Positions 8,607-16,713 of a stretch of 28,451 nt of DNA are shown in pieces. The notes under the pieces were generated by a model. It made no database searches. It was not told the origin of the DNA and was given only the letters and a program-made list of their open reading frames with translations. Source of the DNA: JBBIRT01 sp037441725 (GTDB lineage Bacteria; Desulfobacterota; BSN033; UBA1163); contig JBBIRT010000025.1 in assembly GCA_037441725.1 (NCBI GenBank), positions 1-28,451 on the forward strand, read 5' to 3'. Both the position numbers and the translations under genes were made by a program. Each line of letters opens with the position of its first letter. Within the stretch, counting starts at the first letter, position 1.

Positions 8607-9097
8607 AAGGGCGATCCTATGACACGGCTCTTCAGGGTTTGTCCAAAATAGTGATCTTCAATGGGCATACTCCGATTGTCTCCAATGAGATAGAGACAGC
8701 CTTTTTCTACACGTCGGGGAGGAAGATTCCAATGACAAGGGTAACGGAGATAGGGTTCATCTAATTTTTGGCCATTGATGAAAAGTTTTCCCTCATAGAA
8801 TTTGACTTCTTCGCCTTCAAAAGCAATCACCCTTTTTAGAAGCATGATCCTTGTTCCAGCAAAACGCACCACGACCACATCAAATCGTTTCGGTTTGGAT
8901 AAAAGATAACGGAGTCTCCAGCAGAAATTAAACTCCCCATTGGAGTAAGTGGGCTCCATACTGATTCCTTTAATATAAAAAGGGATGCAAAGGTAACTAA
9001 AAAAGAGATAGGCAGTGAGGGTGATGAGTAGAATCCGAATCAGATATTTTAATTTTAAAGAGGGGATGAAGAATTGTCGAAGTAGGGTATTTTCCAA
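8600..9097 (-). CDS. lepB: Signal peptidase I
   Basis: A 165-residue type I signal peptidase, short for the family, with one N-terminal membrane segment (about 18-38). The catalytic Ser is in GISMEPTYSNGE and the general-base Lys is in the MLLKRVIAFEGE segment. The closing box YLIGDNRSMPIEDHYFG matches family box E (GDNR...DSR), with SMPIED in place of the more usual NSxDSR. It cleaves signal peptides outside the inner membrane, using the Ser/Lys dyad. The reported start is a TTG at 9097; another TTG lies two codons upstream and no ATG lies before the active-site Met, so the exact start is uncertain. It overlaps the following unknown gene by 7 bases. Confidence 0.88.
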   Translation of the reverse strand: MENTLLRQFFIPSLKLKYLIRILLITLTAYLFFSYLCIPFYIKGISMEPTYSNGEFNFCWRLRYLLSKPKRFDVVVVRFAGTRIMLLKRVIAFEGEEVKFYEGKLFINGQKLDEPYLRYPCHWNLPPRRVEKGCLYLIGDNRSMPIEDHYFGQTLKSRVIGSPLW

Positions 9098-9259
9098 TCC
9101 AAAATCTCTCTTTTATCCCATCATTCCATAGGGTTTATAATTAATCATTTAAGTGAATTAGGGTGGTTTAGGGGTGAAAAGGATTGTTTTGAAAACCTTT
9201 CCAGTATCCCTTTCCTCCATAGGGAGGATAAGAATTGCTCAACATATAATTAATTTAAA

Positions 9260-9506
9260 CCTAAATTGAGCGATAACTTTGCAGTCGAGTCTTACCGACC
9301 TATTTCACAAGGAAGGCAGAGAGTCCTTAAATCCTTTTAGAATGCGATACGTTGAAGATCTGGGCCATGAACCTTAGACCTTCACTAAACAGGTGATGAT
9401 TGAACTGACCCCATGGTTGATTCAATCGATCAAAGGTGATCGCTCTAAAAGGCTTTTCGGCCTCTCTGTCTTCCTTGCGAAGGGTAATAAAATCACTCAA
9501 TTTAGG
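9260..9506. mobile_element. MITE copy 1 (247 bp, TSD TTAAA)
   Basis: A non-autonomous element found twice in the window. It begins CCTAAATTGAGCGAT and ends with the inverted counterpart ATCACTCAATTTAGG, an imperfect terminal inverted repeat of about 15 bp. It is flanked by the direct repeat TTAAA at 9255-9259 and 9507-9511. The second copy at 17945-18191 has the same 247-bp length with about eight substitutions by eye and a different 5-bp flank. The CCTAAATT end and 5-bp duplication resemble IS1380-family elements such as ISEcp1, so mobilisation in trans by an IS1380-type transposase is inferred. No transposase is encoded. On the minus strand a short open stretch is conserved in both copies and could be a transposase relic. 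Confidence 0.88.
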
Positions 9507-9574
9507 TTAAAGTATAACGTAAAGTTTAAGGGTTAGCAAAAGGGTTGAGAAGAATTGATAGGAAAAAATGGAGT

Positions 9575-9967
9575 TTAATTGGCCTGGATTATCGTTTTCC
9601 GGCCTTTTTCTATGGCCCGATGGATGATCTCCAACAATTCCTCAGGATGATAGGGTTTCATCACGTAGCCAGAAGCTCCTAACTGATAGGCCTTTTCTTC
9701 GCCCCCAGGAATTCCTGTGAGGAAAATGAAGGGAATATGATGCGTCGTCTGGGATTGTTGCAATCGTTCAGCAACGAGAAATCCACCTCCTCCTGGGATC
9801 ATGACATCGAGGATGATCAGGTCAGGCTTTTCACTGTTAGCCAATGTTACGGCCTGAATACTATTTGATGCTAAAATGACATTAAAACCATTTGCTTTCA
9901 ATCGAACCTTCAAGGCATGGGCAACATCTTGCTCATCGTCAACAACAAGAACCTTTTTCTTTACCAT
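9575..9967 (-). CDS. Single-domain response regulator (CheY-like receiver)
   Basis: A 130-residue receiver domain with no output domain. Family residues are visible: the acidic pair in VLVVDDEQD, the phospho-acceptor Asp in PDLIILDVMIPGGGGF (about residue 53), the Thr in PFIFLTGIP and the Lys in ASGYVMKPYHPEEL. Such stand-alone receivers work by protein-protein interaction or as phosphorelay links. No histidine kinase lies nearby. GGAGAATAAA before the ATG provides the ribosome-binding site. A 42-codon acidic reading frame ends 31 bases upstream on the same strand and is probably in the same transcript. Confidence 0.9.
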   Translation of the reverse strand: MVKKKVLVVDDEQDVAHALKVRLKANGFNVILASNSIQAVTLANSEKPDLIILDVMIPGGGGFLVAERLQQSQTTHHIPFIFLTGIPGGEEKAYQLGASGYVMKPYHPEELLEIIHRAIEKGRKTIIQAN

Positions 9968-9998
9968 TTTATTCTCCTATTCCATTTCTGTTTCCATC

Positions 9999-10127
9999 CT
10001 ATTCCTCTTCTTCAAAGTCTTCAAAATAGATCTCATGGTTTTTTAAAATGGTTTTAACCTCCTCCTCTTCGCTTTGGATCGGGAGCTGTTTTGATAATGC
10101 ATCCATCCATTGATCGAAATGATCCAC
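9999..10127 (-). CDS. Acidic 42-residue microprotein upstream of the response regulator
   Basis: A short frame starting GTG at 10127 with GGAGGAG about 5 bases upstream. It begins MDHFDQWMDALSKQLP, has a run of four Glu in the middle and ends YFEDFEEEE. It is strongly acidic, probably helical, with no signal peptide or cysteines. It is followed 31 bases later by the response regulator ATG on the same strand, so the two are likely co-transcribed. I do not recognise a family. A small partner or regulator of the receiver protein is an inference. The good ribosome-binding site and non-random composition argue for a real gene, but conservation is not tested. Confidence 0.6.
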   Translation of the reverse strand: MDHFDQWMDALSKQLPIQSEEEEVKTILKNHEIYFEDFEEEE

Positions 10128-10318
10128 TTTTCTCCTCCTTCATCTTTAACCTTTTATTGATAGGGGTATTTTGCAACTTTTTTGCCAATCTCATTAAAGG
10201 ACAAAAATATTTCAACAACCTATTGAAATTTATAGTAAAATTATTATTTAGAAGTTTTTAAAATAAATTATTCTATGACGTCAATTGTCATTAAGAAAAG
10301 CAATTGTCGCATTTCTCT

Positions 10319-10978
10319 TTATCTCTTTCTAAGGATTGGTTCAGAATAATAGGCCGTCACCATTTCATTGCTGTGATCGGTATCTGTTTGGATACCAATG
10401 GCTAAAAGCCTGCCTGGTTCTTTTCCAAAAGCCTTTTTATAATCTTCATGGAGGTTCCTTTTCTCAGAGACCCACTGGCCGACCCTGTCATCCCCGGATT
10501 GAAGGGCAAAAACCTTACAGGACCTTTCACCAGGATGATCGAAGATATAACCTTTAGGAAGGTGACTCGCCCAGATATATTCAATTTTAACGCCTTCGGG
10601 GCCTCCTAATAATCTCTTGAATTCACCCTCTTCGCTAAAGATAACAATGATACGAGCAGCCGCATCAAATCGATCTTTTTTCGTCTCAATGGCAGATCGA
10701 ACCACATTTGAGATCTTCCATCTCCAAGAGAGAATGGCAAAGTCTCTTTTTTTCTCTTCGACCTCTTTATAGAGGGAGGCTCGACTCCCCACACTTACCG
10801 CCTTGATGATTTCTTTTCCAGATCTTGAATATTGGGTGGGAGGGATCCCAAAATATGAGACCAGTTTCCATCCTTTAACCGGTGTTTTTTCCTCTTCGGG
10901 TTTTTCTGGGAGTTGAGGCCCGAAGGGAAACTGGGCAAGGATTAGGATTAGATAGAAGGGAATAAATAATTTTCTCAA
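10319..10978 (-). CDS. DUF3047 family exported protein
   Basis: A 219-residue protein with an N-terminal signal peptide (hydrophobic residues about 4-18, then FPFGPQLPEKPEEEK). The mature part matches the DUF3047 family as I know it: an AILSWRWKI block followed by a DRFDAAARIIVIF block, then IEYIWASHLPKGYIF and the C-terminal LAIGIQTDTDHSNEMVTAYYSE. The Asp/His-rich end suggests a binding surface, but the function of the family is unknown. It is divergent from the transglycosylase gene at 11060, sharing an 81-base intergenic region. Confidence 0.8.
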   Translation of the reverse strand: MRKLFIPFYLILILAQFPFGPQLPEKPEEEKTPVKGWKLVSYFGIPPTQYSRSGKEIIKAVSVGSRASLYKEVEEKKRDFAILSWRWKISNVVRSAIETKKDRFDAAARIIVIFSEEGEFKRLLGGPEGVKIEYIWASHLPKGYIFDHPGERSCKVFALQSGDDRVGQWVSEKRNLHEDYKKAFGKEPGRLLAIGIQTDTDHSNEMVTAYYSEPILRKR

Positions 10979-11012
10979 GTTTAGATTCCCTTTTAAGATC
11001 GATATATCTTAT

Positions 11013-11018
11013 TATAAT
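11013..11018 (+). promoter_or_regulatory. Candidate -10 box for the transglycosylase gene
   Basis: A TATAAT hexamer in the divergent intergenic region, preceded by an imperfect palindrome AAGATCGATATATCTT (10995-11010). No good -35 hexamer is seen at 17 bases. AAGGAGG follows at 11031-11037, which is 22 bases before the ATG used for the downstream gene, so the true translation start may differ. Confidence 0.35.
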
Positions 11019-11059
11019 GACCATATTGAAAAGGAGGCAAGATCCTGCTAAACTTTACC

Positions 11060-11956
11060 ATGATGAAGAGACAGGATCCAAATAAGCGAATTCAATGGAT
11101 CATCCTTCTTATTTTTTCCCCTTTCTTTTTCGTGATCTCAATAGGTGAAACCGAAGAGACTCCTTATCCTTACTCCCCATTGATGGATCGCCTCATCCAA
11201 GATGGATTTGATCCAGAATTCTTGTCGAAGATCTTAATGGACGCTCGCGCAGATTTAAATCTTTTTATATTGGTCAACTATTTGAATCTGAGATCAAGGG
11301 AGTCCCCTGAATTGTACAGTAAATTTTTAACTCGAGAATCCATCCTTCTCTCCAAAAAGTTTCTCCATGAGAATCGAAGGCCCTTAAGAATAGCAGAAAA
11401 GAGATTTCAGGTAGAAAAGGAAGTGATTGTGGCCATTCTTTTAGTGGAATCAAGGTTTGGAGAAAATATTGGGAAATATCGGGTAATCCCAACTCTGGCC
11501 AGTATCGCCATGATGGATTCTCCAGAACATCTTCAGAATAATTTTCAGACCCTTAGAGAAAACGATCCTTACCTTAATCTTACTTATGAATGGGTGGAGG
11601 ATTTCGCAAAGAAAAAGGCCCAATGGGCTTACCATGAGCTGAGATGTTTCTTAAAGATTATTCGAGAGGAGGCCCTCGATCCATTAGAAGTTTATGGCTC
11701 TTATGCAGGGGCATTGGGCATGCCCCAATTTATTCCCTCCAGCTATCTTCATTATGCCGTAAGTAAAAAAGGTTTTACCCATTGGCTCCTTAATAAGGAT
11801 GAGGCTATCTACAGCATTGGAAACTATTTAAGATCCCATGGCTGGAGAAAGAATCTTTCCATGAAAAAGAAAGAACAGATCCTATGGACCTACAACCACA
11901 GTGAGCCTTATATTAAAGCCATCCTTCAGGTTGCCAATAGAATAAGAGAAAAATAA
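11060..11956 (+). CDS. MltB-like lytic murein transglycosylase
   Basis: A 298-residue protein of the SLT_2/MltB family, which cleaves peptidoglycan glycan strands to anhydromuropeptides. An N-terminal hydrophobic segment (about 12-27) indicates export, with no convincing lipobox. The catalytic Glu lies in ILLVESRFGENIGKYRVIPTLAS, followed by the conserved GSYAGALGMPQFIPSSY block and a C-terminal IGNYLRSHGWRK, all in family order. The Shine-Dalgarno AAGGAGG is 22 bases upstream of the ATG pair, which is too far. In the same frame between them lie only ATC and CTG as weak alternatives, so the exact start is uncertain. The next gene follows closely and may be co-transcribed. Confidence 0.88.
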   Translation: MMKRQDPNKRIQWIILLIFSPFFFVISIGETEETPYPYSPLMDRLIQDGFDPEFLSKILMDARADLNLFILVNYLNLRSRESPELYSKFLTRESILLSKKFLHENRRPLRIAEKRFQVEKEVIVAILLVESRFGENIGKYRVIPTLASIAMMDSPEHLQNNFQTLRENDPYLNLTYEWVEDFAKKKAQWAYHELRCFLKIIREEALDPLEVYGSYAGALGMPQFIPSSYLHYAVSKKGFTHWLLNKDEAIYSIGNYLRSHGWRKNLSMKKKEQILWTYNHSEPYIKAILQVANRIREK

Positions 11957-11997
11957 TGGTGATCTATCATTTAAAAATGAAAGGAGAAAGGAATTCA

Positions 11998-12435
11998 ATG
12001 AAAGTACCAGAATATATTAAGAAGGAAGAGGTAAGGAGAATCTGCAAAGAGCTAAAATTAAGGGATTGGACAAGAATGAAGAGAGCCAAGATTTTTCCCA
12101 AGGAAGCGAAAATCATTCTTTCAAAGGTTAATATCGAAAGGATGAAGATTAATCCAGTAGATTTCCAAAAGGGTTTAGAAGTAGAACTTGAGCACGGCAT
12201 TCGTTTTAAGGATGCAAATGTGACCAACAACCATCCTATCCTTACGGGGATGATTGTGCTTGCTCATCTTAAAGAGTCTCTTGACTATTATAAACTCCTT
12301 GAAGTTGCTGAACTTGAAGGGGATCTCATGAAAGCGATTGCTGCTGGAAACATCCAGAAGATTCAAAAAGAGTATAAGAAATTAGCAGAGGCTAAAATTG
12401 CTCTTGCAAAGGCAGAGGTAGCCCGAATCAGATGA
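11998..12435 (+). CDS. DUF5661 family protein
   Basis: A 145-residue soluble protein. The central GLEVELEHGIRF...NVTNNHPILTG followed by AHLKESLDYYKLL closely resembles the DUF5661 signature (VELEHG, TNVTNDDP, LTGKIALAHL, DYY). The C-terminal 40 residues are an Ala/Lys/Glu-rich helix, probably coiled coil. Function is unknown; the family is common in gene-poor and phage-rich contexts. The start is chosen at 11998 because AAAGGAGAAAGG precedes it at good spacing. The longer frame begins in the stop of the transglycosylase gene (ATAATGG overlap) and lacks a ribosome-binding site. Confidence 0.75.
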   Translation: MKVPEYIKKEEVRRICKELKLRDWTRMKRAKIFPKEAKIILSKVNIERMKINPVDFQKGLEVELEHGIRFKDANVTNNHPILTGMIVLAHLKESLDYYKLLEVAELEGDLMKAIAAGNIQKIQKEYKKLAEAKIALAKAEVARIR

Positions 12436-12451
12436 CCGATCATCACCATTC

Positions 12452-12472
12452 GCCCTATTTTGCAATTAGGGC
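12452..12472 (+). other. Short hairpin after the DUF5661 gene
   Basis: GCCCTA and TAGGGC pair around a 9-base loop, 17 bases after the stop codon. No T-tract follows, so it is at most a weak terminator or an mRNA 3' stabiliser. Confidence 0.35.
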
Positions 12473-12669
12473 TAAAGAGGCATGCAGGACCGCACTGAAG
12501 CAAAGGAGGATTCCTGTTTTTTTATGGATGCCGATGGGGACTTTTATCCATCGAAGCCCAGAGCTGATTTGAAAGGCGACTAAAAGAATATTCAATATAC
12601 CTAATAGCAGAATCATCAGGATTCCCCCTTTCTATTTCTATGTTTTATGGTGTGGGTGAACATGAAAGA

Positions 12670-13044
12670 TTATTTTACACGTATTCGATGCCTTGCAGGA
12701 CCTTGGCTTCCATGCAAATTGCAATTGGCTTCTGCGATCACTTCTATATCCTCCATCACTTTAATCTTGATCTCTCGGATGAATTGCGCTGCCTCAGGCC
12801 GTTGAAACATCGTATACTTCCAGTGGGCAATCTCATTATTGTTTGCAGTGACCCTTACCCAATTGGTGTAGTGGAGTAGATTATTAGCATTGTGGTTCAC
12901 CAAAATCCGCAAAGTCACTTCTTCCCCCTTTTCCACTTCGCTTGGGGCTTCAATCAGGGTAGAGGATTTATTGGCCATCGGGGTCCCAGTTTGAATCAAG
13001 AGAGCGATCAGTACCGTCATTCCTAAGACAATAGATTTCTTCAC
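12670..13044 (-). CDS. Exported superoxide-reductase-like (desulfoferrodoxin family) protein
   Basis: A 124-residue protein with a signal peptide (hydrophobic stretch IVLGMTVLIALLIQTG, then MANKSS). The mature domain resembles the iron-binding fold of superoxide reductase: a KGEEVTLRI strand, His residues in VNHNANNLLHYTNWVRV, and the closing AEANCNLHGSQGP where family members have CNxHG. Class superoxide reductases use four His and one Cys at an iron centre, and the Cys and several His are present. The Glu-Lys loop of canonical enzymes is not obvious. Start: GTG at 13044 with GAGGAGGG 5-8 bases upstream is preferred over the ATG 11 codons earlier. The role may be periplasmic, as in desulfoferrodoxin-like members tied to Sox or thiosulfate chemistry, which is inference. 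Confidence 0.72.
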   Translation of the reverse strand: MKKSIVLGMTVLIALLIQTGTPMANKSSTLIEAPSEVEKGEEVTLRILVNHNANNLLHYTNWVRVTANNNEIAHWKYTMFQRPEAAQFIREIKIKVMEDIEVIAEANCNLHGSQGPARHRIRVK

Positions 13045-13292
13045 CTTATCCCTCCTCGTATCAAATATTTTTTCCATTTAAACACCCCATTAGTAAGGAT
13101 GAAGATCTATCTCATCTTCTGACATGGATAGATTATACTACACAATCTGAAATTCATATAGGGAAAATTCCCTATTTTAATCTTAAAAAGAAAGTATTTT
13201 TGAGATTTTCTTAAGAACAGGAATAAAAATTATGGGATTCATTTGTCATCCTTTCGATTTTCAGTGGGTAATGAGAATGGCCAAATTTAAGT

Positions 13293-13298
13293 TATAAT
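13293..13298 (+). promoter_or_regulatory. Candidate -10 box upstream of the ABC exporter operon
   Basis: A TATAAT hexamer 54 bases before the ATPase ATG, in the 307-base divergent region between the superoxide-reductase-like gene and the exporter operon. The -35 position lacks a clear match, so this is tentative. Nothing else was recognised in this gene-free stretch. Confidence 0.35.
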
Positions 13299-13351
13299 AG
13301 GATTGGTCAAACCTTTTTATAATGGATTTCTTTGACAGAGAGGGGGAATCA

Positions 13352-14047
13352 ATGTCTGAGATAATCATTCGAGCCATTGATCTATGGAAGGGCTATAAGG
13401 TGGATGGATCAGTCACCCCTGCTCTTCGAGGGACTAACCTTGAGATTAGGAGGGGAGAGATCGTTGCACTTTTTGGAAAGAGCGGATCTGGGAAGAGCAC
13501 CCTTTTTAATTTAATTGCCGGCCTGGATCGTCCCACAAAGGGTCGGATTGAAGTGGATGGCCAGGATTTGGAAGGCCTTGGTGATAGGGGGAGGACCAAT
13601 TTTAGGCGTTTAAAGCTCGGTTTCATCTTTCAGTTCTTTAATCTTTTACCCACCCTAACTGCTTTTGAAAATGTCTTTCTCTCCCTTGAACTTGCCAATC
13701 AACCTAAGCCTGACTTAGCATTAAAAGCCCTAAAGGAAGTGGGCTTAGAGGGGAAGGAACATCGATTTCCAAATGAGCTTTCAGGTGGAGAACAGCAACG
13801 AGTCGCCATTGCGAGGGCAATAGTGAAAAGGCCTTCCCTCATCCTTGCAGATGAGCCAACAGGAAATCTCGATACCCTTACAGGGAACCACATTCTTGAA
13901 TTATTGACCCGGAGGTGTCATGAGGATGGAACCACCCTGATCATGGCCACCCATACCCGATTGACATGCCGTAATGCCACTCGAGTCTTACGAATGGTTG
14001 ACGGGACAATTTCCGAAGAGACCTCAAACGAGGAGTTGCCCCATTGA
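13352..14047 (+). CDS. ABC transporter ATP-binding protein (LolD/MacB type)
   Basis: A complete 231-residue ATPase of the MacB/LolD/FtsE-like subfamily. Walker A is GKSGSGKST (residues 42-50), the Q-loop is FIFQFFNLLP (91-100), the signature is LSGGEQQRVAIARA (143-156), Walker B is LILADEPTGNLD (163-174) and the switch His lies in MATHTR. The DEPTGNLD motif and short insert-free length are typical of exporters that drive FtsX-like permeases rather than importers. AGAGGGGG precedes the ATG at 13352; the longer upstream frame lacks such support. Its TGA overlaps the TTG start of the permease (TTGA), so the two are translationally coupled. Confidence 0.92.
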   Translation: MSEIIIRAIDLWKGYKVDGSVTPALRGTNLEIRRGEIVALFGKSGSGKSTLFNLIAGLDRPTKGRIEVDGQDLEGLGDRGRTNFRRLKLGFIFQFFNLLPTLTAFENVFLSLELANQPKPDLALKALKEVGLEGKEHRFPNELSGGEQQRVAIARAIVKRPSLILADEPTGNLDTLTGNHILELLTRRCHEDGTTLIMATHTRLTCRNATRVLRMVDGTISEETSNEELPH

Positions 14048-16533
14048 AGGTGGTCACCAAGTCCTTTCTTCGCTATTTGCCGAGAAGGCTCAGCCTGAGT
14101 TTCCTTCAACTCATTGGAGTGGCTTGTGGAGTCGCAGCCGTAGTGGGGATGACTCTCTCTGCTCAGACAGCTTTAAAGAGTTTTAGCCATACGATCGAGT
14201 TTCTTAAGGGGAAGAGCACTCACTCTATCCAACGACCTATCGGGCCCATGGAAGAGGAATTCCTGACTAAGTTAGTCCAGGATCCTGCAGTGGAAAGGTT
14301 TTCTCCAGTCATTGATAGACAGCTTCGTCTTGAGAATGGTGAATCCGTCCATCTCTTGGGGATTGATCCATTCTTAGACCGATCGATTCGGCCAGAGATT
14401 TTAAAAATAGAGTTTTTAGAAAAAGAAATTGATCCTCTAAAAAATATCCTTTCTTTTTTGACGGATGAAAAGGCTGTTCTTGTAGATCACCATTTAAAGA
14501 AAGAATTTGAAACCCGTTCCCCTTCAGTTTTAAAAACCGAGAAAGGTCCTCTTCATATCAAAGGTAGCTTTCCCAATCCCTCGGGGGAATTTCTGGTTTT
14601 GATGGATATCGGCCAGGCCCAAGAACTTTATCAACTCCATGGATATGTGGATCGCGTCGATTTGATCCTTAAGGATGAATCCGACTTCCTCTCTCGATGG
14701 GGAAAGGGATTCTTCATCCAATCCTCCCGTCAAAGAAGAGAAACATTCTCAGGGATGCTCCAGGCCTTTCGTCTCAATCTTGAGGCCCTCTCCCTTTTAG
14801 CCCTCTTCGTAGGGGTCTTCCTCATCTATAACACAGCGATGTTCGCTGTAGTCAGTCGTCGTCGGGATGCTGGAATTTTGAGAAGCCTTGGTGCCAACCG
14901 TCTTGAGATTATCTCAGCCTTCCTCTCAGAAATTTTAATTCTTGGTATTTTAGGAGGAGCTTTAGGAGGTCTTTTAGGGTTTCTTCTGACCCGCATTCTC
15001 ACAGACCTACTTGGAAGCAGCATCAGTAATCTCTACTTTTTTCTGAAACCTGAGCCTGTGTCTTGGTCCCAATGGATCTTGGTCATCGGGATGGGACTTG
15101 GATGCGGGGCCAGCCTTTTAGGAGGAATCTTCCCTCTGGGAGAACTCATTCGGACCGATCCTGTAAAAGCTTTAAGTGGTCGCATTGCTGCTCCTGAGGG
15201 CATACGGAAAGCGAAACGGGCAGCCTTGGGCGGAGTTATTATTCTTTTTATCAGCTTTATCCTTTTCCTTCTTCCAAACGCCTATGTCTATGTGGGTTTT
15301 GCAGGGGTTTTTGGTTTTATTCTCGGTGTGAGTTTATTGACAGGTATGATCCTATTGATTCTTCATCCCTTAATAAGAAAGATTTTTGGAAGGATAGGGG
15401 GTCTTTCTGAAAAGGTGGCTACTGGAAATATCCGCCAGAATTTAGGTCGAACAGGTGTGGCCATAGCTGCATTTATGGTTTCTCTCTCCATGTCCATCGG
15501 CCTTAGTCTGATGATTGGAAGTTTTAGACAGTCCCTCATCTGGTGGATGAACACTCAGATTCGTGGCGATCTCTATATTGGGAAGATTGACGAAGCAGAA
15601 GTCCCAGAAGATTTTTTTGAAGAGATGAAGAAGATCAATGGAATTGGAGGGGTTCATCCCTTCCGTAATGCTCAAACCCTGTATCAGAATACCTCGATCA
15701 ATGTAAGTGCTGTGGATGCTTCAGTATTACAGAAATATGCCAGATTTGGATGGTTGAATGGAGGAGATGAGAATTGGGAAGGAGTCAAGCAAGGAGGGGT
15801 GATTATTTCTGAGAGTTTTTCACGCCGTTTCAAAATTAAGGCAGGGGAGACGATCACTCTGGAAGGGATTCGGGGACCAGAAACATTTAGAGTGGTAGCC
15901 GTTTTTTATGATTATACTACAGAGCACGGCCTAGTAATGATGAACCGAACGACCTACATTCATACCTTTGGTGACCGAAAGCTCAACAATATCGGTATTT
16001 TTATTGATCCGGATGAGCCCCGTCGGGAAGAACTTCTCAGAGAGGTAAGAAGAAAGGCTGAGGCAAGAGGCCTTCCGGTGCTCACGGGCTCTCAGCTTCA
16101 TAAAAACATTCTTGATGTCTTTGATCATACCTTTACCATTACCCGTTCGATGCGTGCCATTGCGATCATTGTGGCCTTCTTTGGAATTGCAGGGGCCCTT
16201 CTGACCCTTTTTATTGAACGAAGCAGGGAGTTTGGCATCTACCGAGCGCTGGGCTTCTCCACCGGACAGGTAGCCAGAATGACTTTGATTGAAGGTATTG
16301 AAATGGGATTAATCAGTTTTCTCTTGAGTATGTGTGTTGGAACCGTACTCGCTTTACTCCTCATCAAAGTGATTAATCTCAGGAGTTTTCATTGGACCAT
16401 CTTCTATTTTCCGGCGTTGCAACCTTATCTGATTACAGGAATTACGGCCATCCTTGCCAGTCTGGGTGCAGCTGCTTATCCTATATGGAGGGTTTTTCGG
16501 ACCTATCCTCAGATTCAGATTCGGGAGGAATAG
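14044..16533 (+). CDS. ABC transporter permease with two fused FtsX modules
   Basis: An 829-residue inner-membrane permease. It has a first membrane segment (about 17-37), a periplasmic domain, then a three-segment FtsX core (about 245-370, starting LLALFVGVFLIYNTAMFAVVSRRRDAGILRSLGA). A second half repeats the plan: two linking segments near 400-450, one near 475, another extracytoplasmic domain and a final FtsX core (about 700-820, with ERSREFGIYRALGFSTGQV). Fused duplicated FtsX permeases pair with MacB-type ATPases to move lipids, lipoproteins or peptides out of the inner membrane. The start is a TTG overlapping the ATPase stop. The downstream AttH-like secreted protein suggests an AttEFGH-type exporter. 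Confidence 0.9.
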   Translation: MKVVTKSFLRYLPRRLSLSFLQLIGVACGVAAVVGMTLSAQTALKSFSHTIEFLKGKSTHSIQRPIGPMEEEFLTKLVQDPAVERFSPVIDRQLRLENGESVHLLGIDPFLDRSIRPEILKIEFLEKEIDPLKNILSFLTDEKAVLVDHHLKKEFETRSPSVLKTEKGPLHIKGSFPNPSGEFLVLMDIGQAQELYQLHGYVDRVDLILKDESDFLSRWGKGFFIQSSRQRRETFSGMLQAFRLNLEALSLLALFVGVFLIYNTAMFAVVSRRRDAGILRSLGANRLEIISAFLSEILILGILGGALGGLLGFLLTRILTDLLGSSISNLYFFLKPEPVSWSQWILVIGMGLGCGASLLGGIFPLGELIRTDPVKALSGRIAAPEGIRKAKRAALGGVIILFISFILFLLPNAYVYVGFAGVFGFILGVSLLTGMILLILHPLIRKIFGRIGGLSEKVATGNIRQNLGRTGVAIAAFMVSLSMSIGLSLMIGSFRQSLIWWMNTQIRGDLYIGKIDEAEVPEDFFEEMKKINGIGGVHPFRNAQTLYQNTSINVSAVDASVLQKYARFGWLNGGDENWEGVKQGGVIISESFSRRFKIKAGETITLEGIRGPETFRVVAVFYDYTTEHGLVMMNRTTYIHTFGDRKLNNIGIFIDPDEPRREELLREVRRKAEARGLPVLTGSQLHKNILDVFDHTFTITRSMRAIAIIVAFFGIAGALLTLFIERSREFGIYRALGFSTGQVARMTLIEGIEMGLISFLLSMCVGTVLALLLIKVINLRSFHWTIFYFPALQPYLITGITAILASLGAAAYPIWRVFRTYPQIQIREE

Positions 16534-16563
16534 ATGAAGGATTGGTAATAAAAAATTTTATCT

Positions 16564-16673
16564 CACGGTAAAGGTAACGATGCCCGTATCGTCCATCGGT
16601 TCCGTTCTTCGGTTTCATAAGATCACGTTAACGTTAGACTCAAAACGAAACGGGCCTCGTAACCGTTGCCGTA
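16564..16673. repeat. Imperfect 29-bp inverted repeat between permease and AttH-like gene
   Basis: The arm 16564-16592 (CACGGTAAAGGTAACGATGC and on) matches the reverse complement of 16645-16673 at about 23 of 29 positions, with a 52-base loop that itself contains the palindrome CGTTAACG. The region is visibly richer in CG and ACG/CGT words than its neighbours. It could form a long hairpin in the transcript between the two genes. Whether it is a processing or attenuation structure, or a REP-like or small inserted element, cannot be decided from one copy. Confidence 0.6.
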
Positions 16674-16713
16674 ACTTTGGAACATTTTATTGTTTGATGG
16701 TGACGCTGACGTC

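Noticed and set aside
9260..9506. Structured non-coding RNA or riboswitch instead of a mobile element
   Set aside because: Terminal inverted repeats and different 5-bp flanking duplications at the two copies show transposition.
12524..12583. 19-codon frame after an AAAGGAGG in the gap beyond the DUF5661 gene
   Set aside because: The ribosome-binding site is too far from the ATG and the peptide has no family-like feature or partner gene.
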